Of a stretch of 64,000 nucleotides of DNA, positions 36,736 to 45,246 are shown piece by piece. Each line of letters opens with the position of its first letter. Positions within the stretch are counted from its first letter, which is position 1. The notes beneath the pieces were generated by a model. That model had not been told where the DNA came from, searched no databases, and worked only from the letters and a program-made list of their open reading frames with translations. Source of the stretch: Cryobacterium suzukii. Its GTDB lineage: Bacteria > Actinomycetota > Actinomycetes > Actinomycetales > Microbacteriaceae. The translations under genes and the position numbers were made by a program. Location: positions 88,612-152,611 of the forward strand of contig NZ_SOHJ01000009.1 in assembly GCF_004403185.1 (NCBI RefSeq), read 5' to 3'.

Positions 36736-37570
36736 CACGATCGCCGGAGCATTCGGCATCCTTGGCGCCATCATCGGCTCCTTCCTTAACGTCGTGATCT
36801 ACCGCATACCGGCCGGCCGCTCCATCGTCTCCCCGCCGAGTTCGTGCAGTCGCTGCGGCGCGCGCATTCGGCCCTACGACAACATCCCGGTCTTGAGCTG
36901 GTTTGCGCTGCGCGGCGAATGTCGCGATTGTCGGGCGACGATTTCACCCCGTTACCCCGTGGTGGAACTTGGCACCGGGGTCTTCTTCGCGGTCGTCGCT
37001 CTCTGGGTGTTTTCGACCGCCGATTTTGGCTGGGCGGCCGTCACTACCAACGACAACACCCTCGCCACTCAGCTCATCGTGCTCGTGGCGTTCCTCTATC
37101 TGGCGGCGATCAGCGTTGCCCTGGCCATGATCGACCTCGACACGCACACCCTGCCGAACAAGATTCTGTTACCCGCCTACCCGGTGGCCGCCGTGTTACT
37201 CACTGCGGCCGCTCTCGTGGCCGGCGAACCGGGCCGTCTGCTGCCCACTCTCATTGGAGCGGGGGCGCTGTTCGGCCTCTACCTGACCTTGGCGCTGATC
37301 AGCCCCGGCGGCATGGGCCTCGGTGACGTGAAACTTGCCGGGGTGCTCGGCCTATACCTGGGCTATTTGGGCTGGGGGCCCCTGATCGTGGGGGCATTCG
37401 GCGCCTTCCTGCTCGGCGGCGTGTTCGGACTTCTTCTGCTCGCCACCGGCAAGGCCAAACGCCGCAGTAGCATTCCGTTCGGCCCGTGGATGCTCCTGGC
37501 CGCTTGGCTTGGCGTCTTCTTCGGTGACCAGATAGCCATCGGCTACCTCACGCTATACGGCCTCGCCTAG
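36716..37570 (+). CDS. pilD: Prepilin peptidase PilD
   Basis: A 284-aa polytopic aspartyl protease and N-methyltransferase that cleaves and methylates prepilins. The N-terminal GSFLNVVIYRIP and a four-cysteine zinc site (CSRCGARIRPYDNIPVLSW, GECRDC) are visible, with catalytic aspartates in MIDLDTHTLPN and GGMGLGDVKLAG. About seven membrane helices follow the zinc loop. ATG 36716 overlaps the end of the previous gene by 20 bases; ATG 36728 (MASTIAG) is an equally possible start. Confidence 0.95.
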   Translation: MFEKMASTIAGAFGILGAIIGSFLNVVIYRIPAGRSIVSPPSSCSRCGARIRPYDNIPVLSWFALRGECRDCRATISPRYPVVELGTGVFFAVVALWVFSTADFGWAAVTTNDNTLATQLIVLVAFLYLAAISVALAMIDLDTHTLPNKILLPAYPVAAVLLTAAALVAGEPGRLLPTLIGAGALFGLYLTLALISPGGMGLGDVKLAGVLGLYLGYLGWGPLIVGAFGAFLLGGVFGLLLLATGKAKRRSSIPFGPWMLLAAWLGVFFGDQIAIGYLTLYGLA

Positions 37571-37641
37571 TCGGCAATGATCACGACCAAACCCGCTTCG
37601 CGACCACCGCTTACGAACCAAATTCTCACTGGGGGAAACAA

Positions 37642-38694
37642 ATGACTACACGTGTGGTCGGAATCGACATCGGCACCACCGCCGTGCGCGCCGTAGAGAT
37701 GCGGGATGCCGAAACGGATCATCCCGTGCTCGTGCGCTGCCATGAAGAGCCGCTGCCCTTTGGTGCGGTCAATCGCGGTGAGGTAGTGGAACCGGCTGTC
37801 GTCGCCGCGGCCCTGAAACGCATGTGGTCGAGCGGCGGTTTCACAACCAAAGACGTCGTGCTCGGCATGGGCTATCACCGCATGGTCGTGCGCAACCTGA
37901 CCGTGCCCAAGATGTCGCTGCGCCGCATTCGCGAGTCGCTGCCATTTCAGGTGCAGGACCTGCTGTCGTTTCCCACCGCCGAGGCGCTGCTCGACTTCTA
38001 CCCCATTGCCGAAGTCGACGGCGAGGGGGAGTCTGGCCCGCAAATTTCCGGGCTGCTGATCGCAGCCATGAAAGACGTCGTGCAGTCGCACATCAAGGCT
38101 GCCAGGTTGGCCGGACTGCGCACGGTCAACGTGGACATCATGTCCTTCGCTCGCAGTCGTGCCATCAACCGTTCAGTGACCGCCCCCGAGGTGATCGTGC
38201 AGATTGATATCGGTGGCGGCTCGTCGAGCGTGCTTATCTCTTCGAACGCAGTGCCGCAGTTCGTGCGCGTGATTCCCTCCGGCGGCCATCAACTCACCAA
38301 GGCGCTGCGCACGCGCCTCGGCCTCGACGAAGAGGCGGCGGAGGTGATTAAGAGACGGCTGGGCCTAGTGGATGAGGTTGCACCAGACGACGAAATAGCC
38401 GCCACGATCATTCGCGAGGTCACCTCGGAACTGCTGGAAAGCCTGCGCAACACCATTGCCTACTTTGCGAACAGTCGTCCGGAACTACCCATCGGACGCA
38501 TCGTGCTCATGGGTGGGGGCGCCCGGCTCGAAGGCTTCGGTGCTGCGCTCAGCGCCCTGACCCGTTTTCCGGTGGTTCCGGCGCAACCGTACGGCGCATT
38601 CGAACTCGGTCCCGATGTCAATCAGGAAGATCTCGAGAACTCCCAGTGCACGTTCGTTGCTGCGCTTGGCCTCGCACTAGGGAGCAAAGCATGA
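37642..38694 (+). CDS. pilM: Type IV pilus assembly actin-like protein PilM
   Basis: A 350-aa cytoplasmic actin-fold ATPase that forms part of the alignment complex with PilN and PilO. The phosphate loops are VVGIDIGTTAVRAVEM near the N-terminus and IVQIDIGGGSSSVLIS near residues 186-200, with a late GRIVLMGGGARLEGF. ATG 37642 has GGGGGAAA upstream. The stop overlaps the pilN start by four bases (ATGA). Confidence 0.94.
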   Translation: MTTRVVGIDIGTTAVRAVEMRDAETDHPVLVRCHEEPLPFGAVNRGEVVEPAVVAAALKRMWSSGGFTTKDVVLGMGYHRMVVRNLTVPKMSLRRIRESLPFQVQDLLSFPTAEALLDFYPIAEVDGEGESGPQISGLLIAAMKDVVQSHIKAARLAGLRTVNVDIMSFARSRAINRSVTAPEVIVQIDIGGGSSSVLISSNAVPQFVRVIPSGGHQLTKALRTRLGLDEEAAEVIKRRLGLVDEVAPDDEIAATIIREVTSELLESLRNTIAYFANSRPELPIGRIVLMGGGARLEGFGAALSALTRFPVVPAQPYGAFELGPDVNQEDLENSQCTFVAALGLALGSKA

Positions 38695-39350
38695 AACGCA
38701 CAACGGATGGCCGCGAGCTGATCCTCGGCGGGGAGCCACGGGCAGACCTGCTGCCGCCCGAACTCAAGGCCGCCCGCCAGGGCCGGCTGCTCCGCCGAAT
38801 CATGTCGATCGTTGCAGCCGGCATCGTGCTGGTCGTTATTGCCGCCGTCGCAACCGTGTCCCTCGAGGCCGGGCGGGCACAGACCCGGCTTGCCGCAGCC
38901 GAGGCGCGCACCACTGAATTGTTGCAGGCATCCGCAAGATACGCGGAGGTTCGCAACGTTCAAAACCAAATCGAAATGACATCGGCAGCGCGGCAGTTGG
39001 CGGCTGCCACCGAGGTCGATTGGCGTGCCTACATGGCGGGCGTGCGGGCAAGTCTGCCGTCCGATGTAACCATCCAGGCGATTGCGGTCGGTTCCGGTAC
39101 GCCGTGGGCGGAATACGAGCAGAGCATCGTTCCCCTATACAACCCGCGTGTCGCCAGCCTGACGCTGAGCTTGACCAGTCCGACATTGCCGGCCGTTCCC
39201 ATGTGGTTGACGAACCTGCGTACGCTGCCCGGTTACGCCGATGCCCACCCCGGATCGGTGACCCGCACGGAAAGCGGTGAGTACGTCGTCCAAATGGTCA
39301 TCAATATCAATAAAGATGCGCGATCAAATCGCATCGCTGGGGGACAGTGA
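38691..39350 (+). CDS. pilN: Type IV pilus assembly protein PilN
   Basis: A 219-aa single-pass membrane protein of the PilMNO complex. The N-terminal cytoplasmic stretch contains ADLLPPELKAAR, a version of the conserved PilN N-terminal motif that binds PilM, followed by a membrane helix (about 38-62), a coiled coil and a small outer domain. ATG 38691 overlaps the pilM stop; an in-frame upstream start at 38646 lies inside pilM and is unlikely. Confidence 0.88.
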   Translation: MKRTTDGRELILGGEPRADLLPPELKAARQGRLLRRIMSIVAAGIVLVVIAAVATVSLEAGRAQTRLAAAEARTTELLQASARYAEVRNVQNQIEMTSAARQLAAATEVDWRAYMAGVRASLPSDVTIQAIAVGSGTPWAEYEQSIVPLYNPRVASLTLSLTSPTLPAVPMWLTNLRTLPGYADAHPGSVTRTESGEYVVQMVININKDARSNRIAGGQ

Positions 39351-39354
39351 CACT

Positions 39355-40020
39355 ATGACGCGCAACAGACTATTCGGCGCCGTGCTGATCTTGATCATCG
39401 GCGCTTCGGTGGTTCTCGGTGGGATGCTGGGGATCGTGCCCAAACTGGACGAGATTCAGGCCGCAAACGCACAGCGCGAAGTCGTACTGGCGCAGAATAT
39501 TCAACACGAGGCCGATCTGATCGTTCTCAAACGGGACTTTGCCGGAATCGCGGAACTTCGCACCTACCTCACCACCCTGCAGAGCGGGGTCCCGGTCGAT
39601 GCCGGAATTCCCGACTTTCTGGATGAGCTTGAAGTCATTGCCCGCCAGAACAGCGTGACACTGGATTCGTTGGTCATCAGCGATGCGGTTGCTTTTCAGC
39701 CCGCCGCGGAACTCGCCACCGAGAGCGGTGGTTCGGCGGAGACCGGCACTGGCACGGATTTAGCCGTCGCATCCGCTGTTCCCGCCGCATCGACGGTGCT
39801 CACCGCGGAAAACTACCTGGCTGTAACCGTTTCCATGACGATCGCCGGTGCCCACAGCAATCTCTTCGACTTCGTGGCTGGCCTTCAGCACGGCGAGCGG
39901 AGCATCGCGATTTCCACGGTGGCGACCGCTAACGGTGAGGGAGCGATTGTGAACGAAATGACCGTTGTCGGAACGATCTACGTGCTGCTGGATCCGAACG
40001 GCGTGACGATCGGCCAGTAA
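39355..40020 (+). CDS. pilO: Type IV pilus assembly protein PilO
   Basis: A 221-aa single-pass membrane protein with a short N-terminus, a membrane helix (about 5-28), a coiled coil (about 30-65) and a C-terminal ferredoxin-like region (YLAVTVSMTIAGAHSNLFDF), as in PilO. ATG 39355 is chosen, preceded by GGGGGA and four bases after the pilN stop; in-frame ATG 39316 inside pilN would add 13 residues. No PilP or PilQ gene follows, as expected for a cell with one membrane. Confidence 0.86.
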   Translation: MTRNRLFGAVLILIIGASVVLGGMLGIVPKLDEIQAANAQREVVLAQNIQHEADLIVLKRDFAGIAELRTYLTTLQSGVPVDAGIPDFLDELEVIARQNSVTLDSLVISDAVAFQPAAELATESGGSAETGTGTDLAVASAVPAASTVLTAENYLAVTVSMTIAGAHSNLFDFVAGLQHGERSIAISTVATANGEGAIVNEMTVVGTIYVLLDPNGVTIGQ

Positions 40021-40233
40021 GCGGCACACCCCCAGATCGCGGGCTATCGCCGCGCAAGGAGCTTCACTAGCGTTGCGCCTGACGCAGACCTCTCGCGAAC
40101 AAGACTTACCCTGGCTCCATTCTCGCGAGGCCTGCAACGACCGTTCGCCGCACCCTCGGCGAGTGGTCGCGAGCGGCCGTACCTGTTCGCGGCAATCAGT
40201 ACCCGACACGCTTGCTCCGAGAAGGAATCGCTC
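40021..40233 (+). other. Intergenic region between pilO and pilT2
   Basis: A 213-base gap with several inverted repeats, including CTCGCGA/TCGCGAG, but no T run and no clear promoter. AAGGA at its end is the ribosome-binding site of pilT2. The gap suggests pilT2 may be controlled separately from pilM-pilN-pilO. Confidence 0.4.
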
Positions 40234-41631
40234 ATGGACGACCCGAAAACTTCCCTGTCGCCAAACGACACTCCCCTAGCCGGCGATATGGCGGGCTTCA
40301 CCCCGGTCTCAGCTAGCGCCGCAGTGAGCGCCACCCACCACGACGAAATTCGCGTGCTGCCCACGAATCGTCGGCGCACGCGTGTGGCGCTTCGCAGCGT
40401 TCCCGGCGACGGTATTCTGCGCAGCGTCGAACCGGCGGCGCCCGATGTGCTCGGCGCACCCGACGTCGACCTGATCGAGGCCCTTTATGAGGTCGTGCTG
40501 CGGCAGGCATCCGACCTGCATGTGTCTGTCGCCGCTCCGCCGAGTATTCGCCGCGACGGCGATCTGGGCCCTGTGGGGGTCGGCCCGGCGTGGTCGAGCC
40601 AGAAAGCAGACCGGGCCATCCGCAGCATTCTCACCCGGGCCCAACAGGTCATCTTCGATCGAGACCATGAACTTGATTTCGCCTACACGCTTGAGGATGC
40701 CGCGGTCACCGGTGCGTCCACTCGATTTCGGGTCAACGTGCACCAGCAGCGTGGCGCGATTGGTGCGGCCTTTCGGCTCATTCCGCACGAGATCAAAGAC
40801 CTGAAGGCCCTCGGTATCCCGCAATCTGTGTCCACATTCGCCGGGCTGCCGCGCGGACTGGTACTCGTGGCCGGGCCAACCGGCTCGGGAAAATCCACGA
40901 CGCTGGCGGCCCTCGTCGACCTCGTGAACAGCACCAGGGCCGACCATATCGTCACCGTAGAAGACCCGATTGAGTTTTTGCACGCGCACAAGAAATCCCT
41001 GGTGACCCAACGCGAGGTGGGGCATGACACGGCGAGTTTCGCATCCGCTTTGAAGCACGTGCTGCGGCAGGACCCCGACGTGATTCTTATTGGTGAACTG
41101 CACGATATCGAGACGATCCAGGTAGCGCTGACCGCCGCCGAGACCGGGCACCTCGTGTTCGCGACGCTGCACACGCAGAGCGCGGCGCAAACCATCGACC
41201 GCATCATCGACGTCTTTCCTCCCCACCAGCAGAACCAGGTGCGTGCGCAGCTCGCCCAGACCCTGCAGGGCGTGGTCTGCCAGACCCTGGTGAAGTGGGC
41301 GAACGGGGCCGGCCGGGTCGCGGCGACCGAGGTTCTCGTCACCACTCCAGCCATCGCCAACCTCATTCGCGAGGGCGAAACGCACCAGATCGAATCGATG
41401 ATGCGGAGCGGTCGGGAACGTGGAATGCACACCATGGACCAGCACCTCGCCGAACTGGTCAACACGGGGCAGATCACCCGCACGGCCGCGCACGCCAAGG
41501 CCCACGATATTGCCGGGCTTGACCTGCTCATTCACCGAACCGAACCGGCGGCCGGGGGCTTTGCCTTCGCGGGGGCTGGCTCCGGCCACAATGCCGACAG
41601 CAACGTCGGGTTCTCCCGCGCGGTGAGCTGA
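40234..41631 (+). CDS. pilT2: PilT-like retraction ATPase (copy 2)
   Basis: A 465-aa PilT paralogue with an extra N-terminal region of about 75 residues not seen in copy 1. The core has ASDLHVSVAAPPSIRRDG, Walker A GPTGSGKSTTLAAL (about residue 215), VTVEDPIEFLHA, ATLHTQSAAQTIDRIID and AIANLIRE. The Walker B segment reads DPDVILIGELHDIETIQVAL: the Arg of the usual GE(L/M)RD reads His290. It could be an accessory retraction motor (PilU-like role) for the adjacent pilA2. ATG 40234 is preceded by AAGGA. Confidence 0.9.
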   Translation: MDDPKTSLSPNDTPLAGDMAGFTPVSASAAVSATHHDEIRVLPTNRRRTRVALRSVPGDGILRSVEPAAPDVLGAPDVDLIEALYEVVLRQASDLHVSVAAPPSIRRDGDLGPVGVGPAWSSQKADRAIRSILTRAQQVIFDRDHELDFAYTLEDAAVTGASTRFRVNVHQQRGAIGAAFRLIPHEIKDLKALGIPQSVSTFAGLPRGLVLVAGPTGSGKSTTLAALVDLVNSTRADHIVTVEDPIEFLHAHKKSLVTQREVGHDTASFASALKHVLRQDPDVILIGELHDIETIQVALTAAETGHLVFATLHTQSAAQTIDRIIDVFPPHQQNQVRAQLAQTLQGVVCQTLVKWANGAGRVAATEVLVTTPAIANLIREGETHQIESMMRSGRERGMHTMDQHLAELVNTGQITRTAAHAKAHDIAGLDLLIHRTEPAAGGFAFAGAGSGHNADSNVGFSRAVS

Positions 41632-41950
41632 TGTCGCCCGCTACCTGCCCGTCTTCAGCATTGCCAGCCTGATCAACTAGGCCAGGTCTGCCTCGACCCC
41701 GCTGCGGCGGGGGCTTTTGGCGCGCCCGCGCATAATTCAGCAAACTCCCTTCGAGTGGCGTTTCCTGTGGGGGTGGGTAATACCCAAATCACCCGCATAC
41801 GTGGGGTCGTGCGCGAGAAAATCTCACTCTAATCTGAAGCTCCGATCGCACCCTCGATCGCACAATTCACTGCAGCAGACGAACACGGCACGACGAGTCC
41901 TTACCCGGCTCGCTTTCGCACGACCCACTTCCAACCCGAATGGATTCCTA
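41632..41950 (+). promoter_or_regulatory. Leader region of pilA2 with terminator and palindrome
   Basis: The 319-base gap holds a likely terminator for pilT2 (stem CCCCGC/GCGGGG at 41697-41712, then TTTT at 41715-41718). Downstream is a near-perfect palindrome TGGGTA-A-TACCCA at 41774-41786, nested inside GGGTG/CACCC, which looks like an operator. A CATAAT at 41731-41736 could be a -10 but lacks a good -35. Confidence 0.5.
41697..41718 (+). terminator. Likely terminator after pilT2
   Basis: A 6-bp GC stem (41697-41702 with 41707-41712) with TGCG loop is followed by GC and TTTT. It lies 66 bases after pilT2 and would separate pilA2 expression from the rest of the locus. Confidence 0.6.
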
Positions 41951-42403
41951 GTGCTTACTCGCCTGCTCGCTTCCATCAACCTTCGCCGCGCACGCTTTAC
42001 CGAGAACCAGAGTGGGTTCACGGTGATCGAGTGGCTCGTCATCGTGATTCTCATCGGAATGCTTGCCGCCGTCGCCATTCCGGTTTACCTGGGTGTGCAG
42101 AACAACATCAAGGACGCGAGCGTCAAGACTGACCTCGCCAACGCCAAGACCGCGATCATCGCCGTGCAGGACGATACCGGAACAATGCCGGCCACCGCCG
42201 CCAATATCGCGACTATCACCGGAGCCACCGGCCATGGCTACACCAAGGGGTCGAACACGTCCACGATCAGCTACAAGTACCTCACTGCGACGACCTACTG
42301 CATCGGCGCCACAAGCTCGACGACGGAGAAGTTCTACGTGACCGAGACACTTGATATCACCAACAACGCGATCATCGCTGCACCCACCGACTGCACCTGG
42401 TGA
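41951..42403 (+). CDS. Second type IV prepilin (PilA2)
   Basis: A 150-aa prepilin. The leader ends in ENQSG|FTVIEWLVIVILIGMLAAV with Glu5 (an unusual Trp at +6), then the assembly helix. Two cysteines near the C-terminus (TYCIGAT, PTDCTW) could form the D-region disulfide that PilA1 lacks. GTG 41951 is chosen; in-frame starts at 41717 and beyond give an implausible Arg-rich extension. It follows pilT2 after a terminator, so it may be a separately controlled pilin or the alternative major subunit. Confidence 0.87.
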   Translation: MLTRLLASINLRRARFTENQSGFTVIEWLVIVILIGMLAAVAIPVYLGVQNNIKDASVKTDLANAKTAIIAVQDDTGTMPATAANIATITGATGHGYTKGSNTSTISYKYLTATTYCIGATSSTTEKFYVTETLDITNNAIIAAPTDCTW

Positions 42404-42559
42404 CGGTGAACGCAACGATCTCGGGCCCGGTGTAATCGCTCGAAGCGCCGGTGGCGGCATCCGCGGGACAATACGGGCAGCGCGCCGAGTCTCCGTGGCA
42501 TTTGCCGCGCCCTTGGTACAGTAGAAGTCAGTCACGGCGAAGGCCACGAGGAGTTCAGC
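42404..42559 (+). other. Intergenic region after the pilus locus
   Basis: A 156-base gap with a TACAGT at 42517-42522 that may be a -10 element, but no matching -35 at the usual distance. GAGGAG before 42560 is the ribosome-binding site of the next gene. Confidence 0.3.
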
Positions 42560-43678
42560 ATGAGCGACAACACGCCAACCGACGGCAAGAAGAACCCTGA
42601 AACGGATGCTGCTACAGCGCCCGACCTGACCGCGTCAGAGCAGGGTTCCGCCGACCAGGACGGTGCACCCGGGCACGCCGCAGTGGTAACCGGAGCGGAG
42701 TCGACCTCGGAGCGATCTGCGGTTACACCGGAACCCGTGCAGGAACCCATCGTCATCGACTATGACGCCATCAACGCCGATCTGAGTGCGGCCGAGCGCG
42801 CCGACGCGGTTACCGCTTCGGCCGCAGCCCGCAACCTGCCACCCATGTCGACGGCCGCTCCGGTCGCATCGACAGATGCCGTGGCGCCGAGCCTCGCCGA
42901 CGACTACGTCGATTCCTATACGCCCGCCGAAACTGTTTCCGCCAAGAGTACCGCCGTGGACTCCGAGCAGACGTCGCCGGTTGTACCGGTCGCGCTCGTC
43001 GGGGGAACCGCAGCCGCGGAAGCCCCGATCGACTACGCCGTGGTCGATGCTCCACGCGACGTGCCGGTCGCGACCGCGCCGTCGTACACGCCCCCGGCCC
43101 AGTCGCCGATCTACGTGCAGGCACCAACCAAGCCGAAAGACCGCAGCAACCGCGGTGGCGGCATTCTGATCGCCCTTCTCGCCACGGTCGTGTTCGCCGT
43201 GCTGTACGCCGTCGCGGCGTTCATTATTATCGGAATGACCAGCACGACAATGGCGGCGACCGTAGACGGGTTCAGCACCGTCGCCCTTCTGCCACTCTTC
43301 TACATTCCCATCATTTTCTTCTTCCTTGCCTTCGTCGCACTGATAGCGCTGGTTAACCGGCGCGGCTGGTGGGCCTACGTGCTCTTCGGGTTCCTCGTGG
43401 CCGCTGTGGTCTATTTCTCCTACATCGGCGGCGCGCTGCTCGGCCTCATGCTTGATGGCAGCCTGGACGGCATCAGCCCGGCGGAACTCAACCGCTTCAT
43501 CGGTACTCTGTGGCTGAATCCCGGTGCGATCGCTGCCGCGATCATCGCCCGCGAGGTACCGATCTGGGCCGGAGCCTGGATCGCCCGCCGCGGACGCCGC
43601 GTCACCGCCAAGAACCTCGAGGCCCGCACCGAGTACGAGCGCCTCCTCGCCGACGGCCCGCACGTCACCCGCCCCTAA
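42560..43678 (+). CDS. Unrecognised membrane protein with long disordered N-terminus
   Basis: A 372-aa protein. The first 190 residues are polar, acidic and Ala/Pro/Thr-rich with no fold I can see. Four hydrophobic helices follow (about 195-222, 237-261, 267-294 and 315-342), then a basic C-terminal tail (RRGRRVTAKNLEARTEYERL). ATG 42560 has GAGGAG upstream. I do not recognise a family. A strong hairpin 18-50 bases after its stop probably ends its transcript. Confidence 0.75.
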   Translation: MSDNTPTDGKKNPETDAATAPDLTASEQGSADQDGAPGHAAVVTGAESTSERSAVTPEPVQEPIVIDYDAINADLSAAERADAVTASAAARNLPPMSTAAPVASTDAVAPSLADDYVDSYTPAETVSAKSTAVDSEQTSPVVPVALVGGTAAAEAPIDYAVVDAPRDVPVATAPSYTPPAQSPIYVQAPTKPKDRSNRGGGILIALLATVVFAVLYAVAAFIIIGMTSTTMAATVDGFSTVALLPLFYIPIIFFFLAFVALIALVNRRGWWAYVLFGFLVAAVVYFSYIGGALLGLMLDGSLDGISPAELNRFIGTLWLNPGAIAAAIIAREVPIWAGAWIARRGRRVTAKNLEARTEYERLLADGPHVTRP

Positions 43679-43695
43679 CCCGAAGCCCACTCCCT

Positions 43696-43730
43696 CTTCC
43701 GGACGGGGCCTGGGCCCCGTCCGTCGGAAG
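43696..43730 (+). terminator. Strong hairpin after 42560-43678, one of two matching palindromes
   Basis: An 11-bp arm CGGACGGGGCC (43700-43710) pairs with GGCCCCGTCCG (43713-43723), extended by CTTCC/GGAAG. There is no T run. The central 22 bases (43701-43722) match 45149-45170 except at one base, so this may be a dispersed palindrome used as a terminator. Confidence 0.6.
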
Positions 43731-43800
43731 CGGTCCCGCGCAAGCCTCGGCGGGCATCCGCTCTGCAGCGCGCTGCACCAGGCAGGCCTACGCTGGAGCC

Positions 43801-44292
43801 ATGCGGGAATACCGAAAGTACGCGATCACCATGGCGGCCTTTTCGGTCGCGCTCTATGTCGCGTTCATCGTGGCGGCGTTCGGCGTACTGAGCCTGCTGC
43901 TCGATCGCGATGTCATCAACGAAACGGATGCCGGTGCCCTCCTCGGCCCCATCATGGTCACCACCGCGGTCCTCGCGCTGGTCTGGGTCATCCTCAATGC
44001 CGTGTTGCGGTCCCCAGAGCGACTGACGCAAATTCCTCCGCTACCGATCTTCGTCGCGGGCGTCGCTGCCTATCTTGCCTATTGCATCTCCGGGGGAGTC
44101 GTCTACAGCCTTGGCGCCGGCGAACTCTTTCGCTCGGTTATCTTCATCGGCGCAGAAATGATGAGCCCATTCGCGATCGCCGTCGCCGTGAGCGGCTGGC
44201 TTATTGCGTTTCTCTTTTTTCTGGTACTGCTGGCTAAACCCGCTGGATCCGGCGCCCCCGAGTGGCCCTGGGAGAAAAACGACGACAACTAG
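43801..44292 (+). CDS. Small four-helix membrane protein
   Basis: A 163-aa protein with four hydrophobic helices (about residues 8-33, 47-72, 81-106 and 121-146) and a short polar C-terminus (GAPEWPWEKNDDN). GGAG lies six bases before ATG 43801. It may belong to the DUF6121 group of Microbacteriaceae proteins, but this is from memory and uncertain. No function can be given. Confidence 0.75.
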   Translation: MREYRKYAITMAAFSVALYVAFIVAAFGVLSLLLDRDVINETDAGALLGPIMVTTAVLALVWVILNAVLRSPERLTQIPPLPIFVAGVAAYLAYCISGGVVYSLGAGELFRSVIFIGAEMMSPFAIAVAVSGWLIAFLFFLVLLAKPAGSGAPEWPWEKNDDN

Positions 44293-44355
44293 CCCGTGAC
44301 GACGGTGCAATCTTGGCATCTCGCGCAGGAGGCGTTACGAGTACCCTTATGCATT

Positions 44356-45072
44356 ATGGATAGGTCCATCGAGTCGCGTGTCAACCACGAGGTTGAGAAC
44401 TGGCTGCGTTGGATCACAAGGTGGCGCCCCGCGACACACCGCGGTCGGGCGCGCCTCTGCCGTCAGTGCTTCGGGTCGCCGATCGTCGCCTCCGCCGGAC
44501 TCGCGGTCGACGTGCCCCACGTCGTTCAGCATGCCCTGTCAATGCGCATGAAGATCGTGATCGATGCCTCCGTCGACGAATACACCGAACTGAACCTGCC
44601 GAGGCTCGCGCACGAGCTCAATCTGAGCGAGCGCCGCGAATCCGCCCAGGCCTACCGCCCCACCGAGGGCCTCGACCCGGAGTTTCGCGGCCTGGACCTC
44701 GACCCGCAACCGGCAGCAGACGCCCCCTACCTCTTCACATTCGGTGAACTCGCCGACCAACAGCTCCCCGCCGCGCAATCACCGCCCCTACCCGCCGCGG
44801 AATCCGACAGCGCCGAGCACGAGCACGGTCTCCCCGCGCCATCCGACCCCCTTCCGCCGCTCAGCCCGGCAGAAAAACAAGCGCTCAAAGCCGAGATGCA
44901 GCTTGCCGACGAGTACGCGACCCAGGTAGGCCTGCGGGTCTGCGCCCAGCTCACCCAGCAGAGGCCCCGCCTGCTCGAGGCGATCGCACAATTCGTCGAG
45001 CCCCAGGTGCAGGCCCTGCTCGTCGACCTCGGGAGCACCCTGGATTCCCCGCTTTGGCCGAGCAATCCCTAG
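44356..45072 (+). CDS. Unrecognised soluble protein with a CxxC motif
   Basis: A 238-aa protein I do not recognise. It starts MDRSIESRVNHEVENWL, contains CRQC near residue 37 (half of a zinc-type site), a conserved-looking PRLAHELNLSERRE and YRPTEGLDPEFRGLDLD stretch, an acidic Pro-rich linker, then a helical C-terminus (about 165-230). The start is uncertain: ATG 44356 has no close Shine-Dalgarno (AGGAGG is 23 bases away), and in-frame GTG 44296, three bases after the previous stop, is possible and adds 20 residues. No signal peptide or membrane helix. Confidence 0.65.
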   Translation: MDRSIESRVNHEVENWLRWITRWRPATHRGRARLCRQCFGSPIVASAGLAVDVPHVVQHALSMRMKIVIDASVDEYTELNLPRLAHELNLSERRESAQAYRPTEGLDPEFRGLDLDPQPAADAPYLFTFGELADQQLPAAQSPPLPAAESDSAEHEHGLPAPSDPLPPLSPAEKQALKAEMQLADEYATQVGLRVCAQLTQQRPRLLEAIAQFVEPQVQALLVDLGSTLDSPLWPSNP

Positions 45073-45119
45073 CCGAGCCGTAGCATCCGCTCCTTTGCCC
45101 ACCGGGCCCACCTTATGAA

Positions 45120-45149
45120 CCCGGGCCCAGTTTATAAACTGGGCCCGGG
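45120..45149. repeat. 30-bp perfect palindrome
   Basis: A perfect 30-bp palindrome: 15-base arms beginning CCCGGGCCCAG and meeting at TTTATAAA. It lies 47 bases after the upstream gene and abuts the next palindrome. It may be a bidirectional terminator or a protein-binding site. Confidence 0.9.
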
Positions 45150-45170
45150 GACGGGGCCCGGGCCCCGTCC
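45149..45170. repeat. 22-bp perfect palindrome matching 43701-43722
   Basis: A perfect 22-bp palindrome with arms GGACGGGGCCC/GGGCCCCGTCC. It is identical to 43701-43722 except for C instead of T at position 11, suggesting the two are copies of one element. Confidence 0.88.
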
Positions 45171-45216
45171 GCATAAACGACACGAAAATGGTGGCGGGGC
45201 GGTGCCCGCGACCCAT

Positions 45217-45246
45217 TTGACCGTGACGGCTGCGCCGGGCTAGAAT
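45217..45246 (+). promoter_or_regulatory. Promoter of the str operon
   Basis: TTGACC at 45217-45222 and TAGAAT at 45241-45246, spaced by 18 bases, give a good housekeeping sigma-factor promoter. Transcription would start near 45253, about 250 bases before rpsL. Confidence 0.75.

Noticed and set aside
40309-41589. 426-aa - strand frame opposite pilT2
   Set aside because: Antisense of a gene with clear PilT motifs; no own features.
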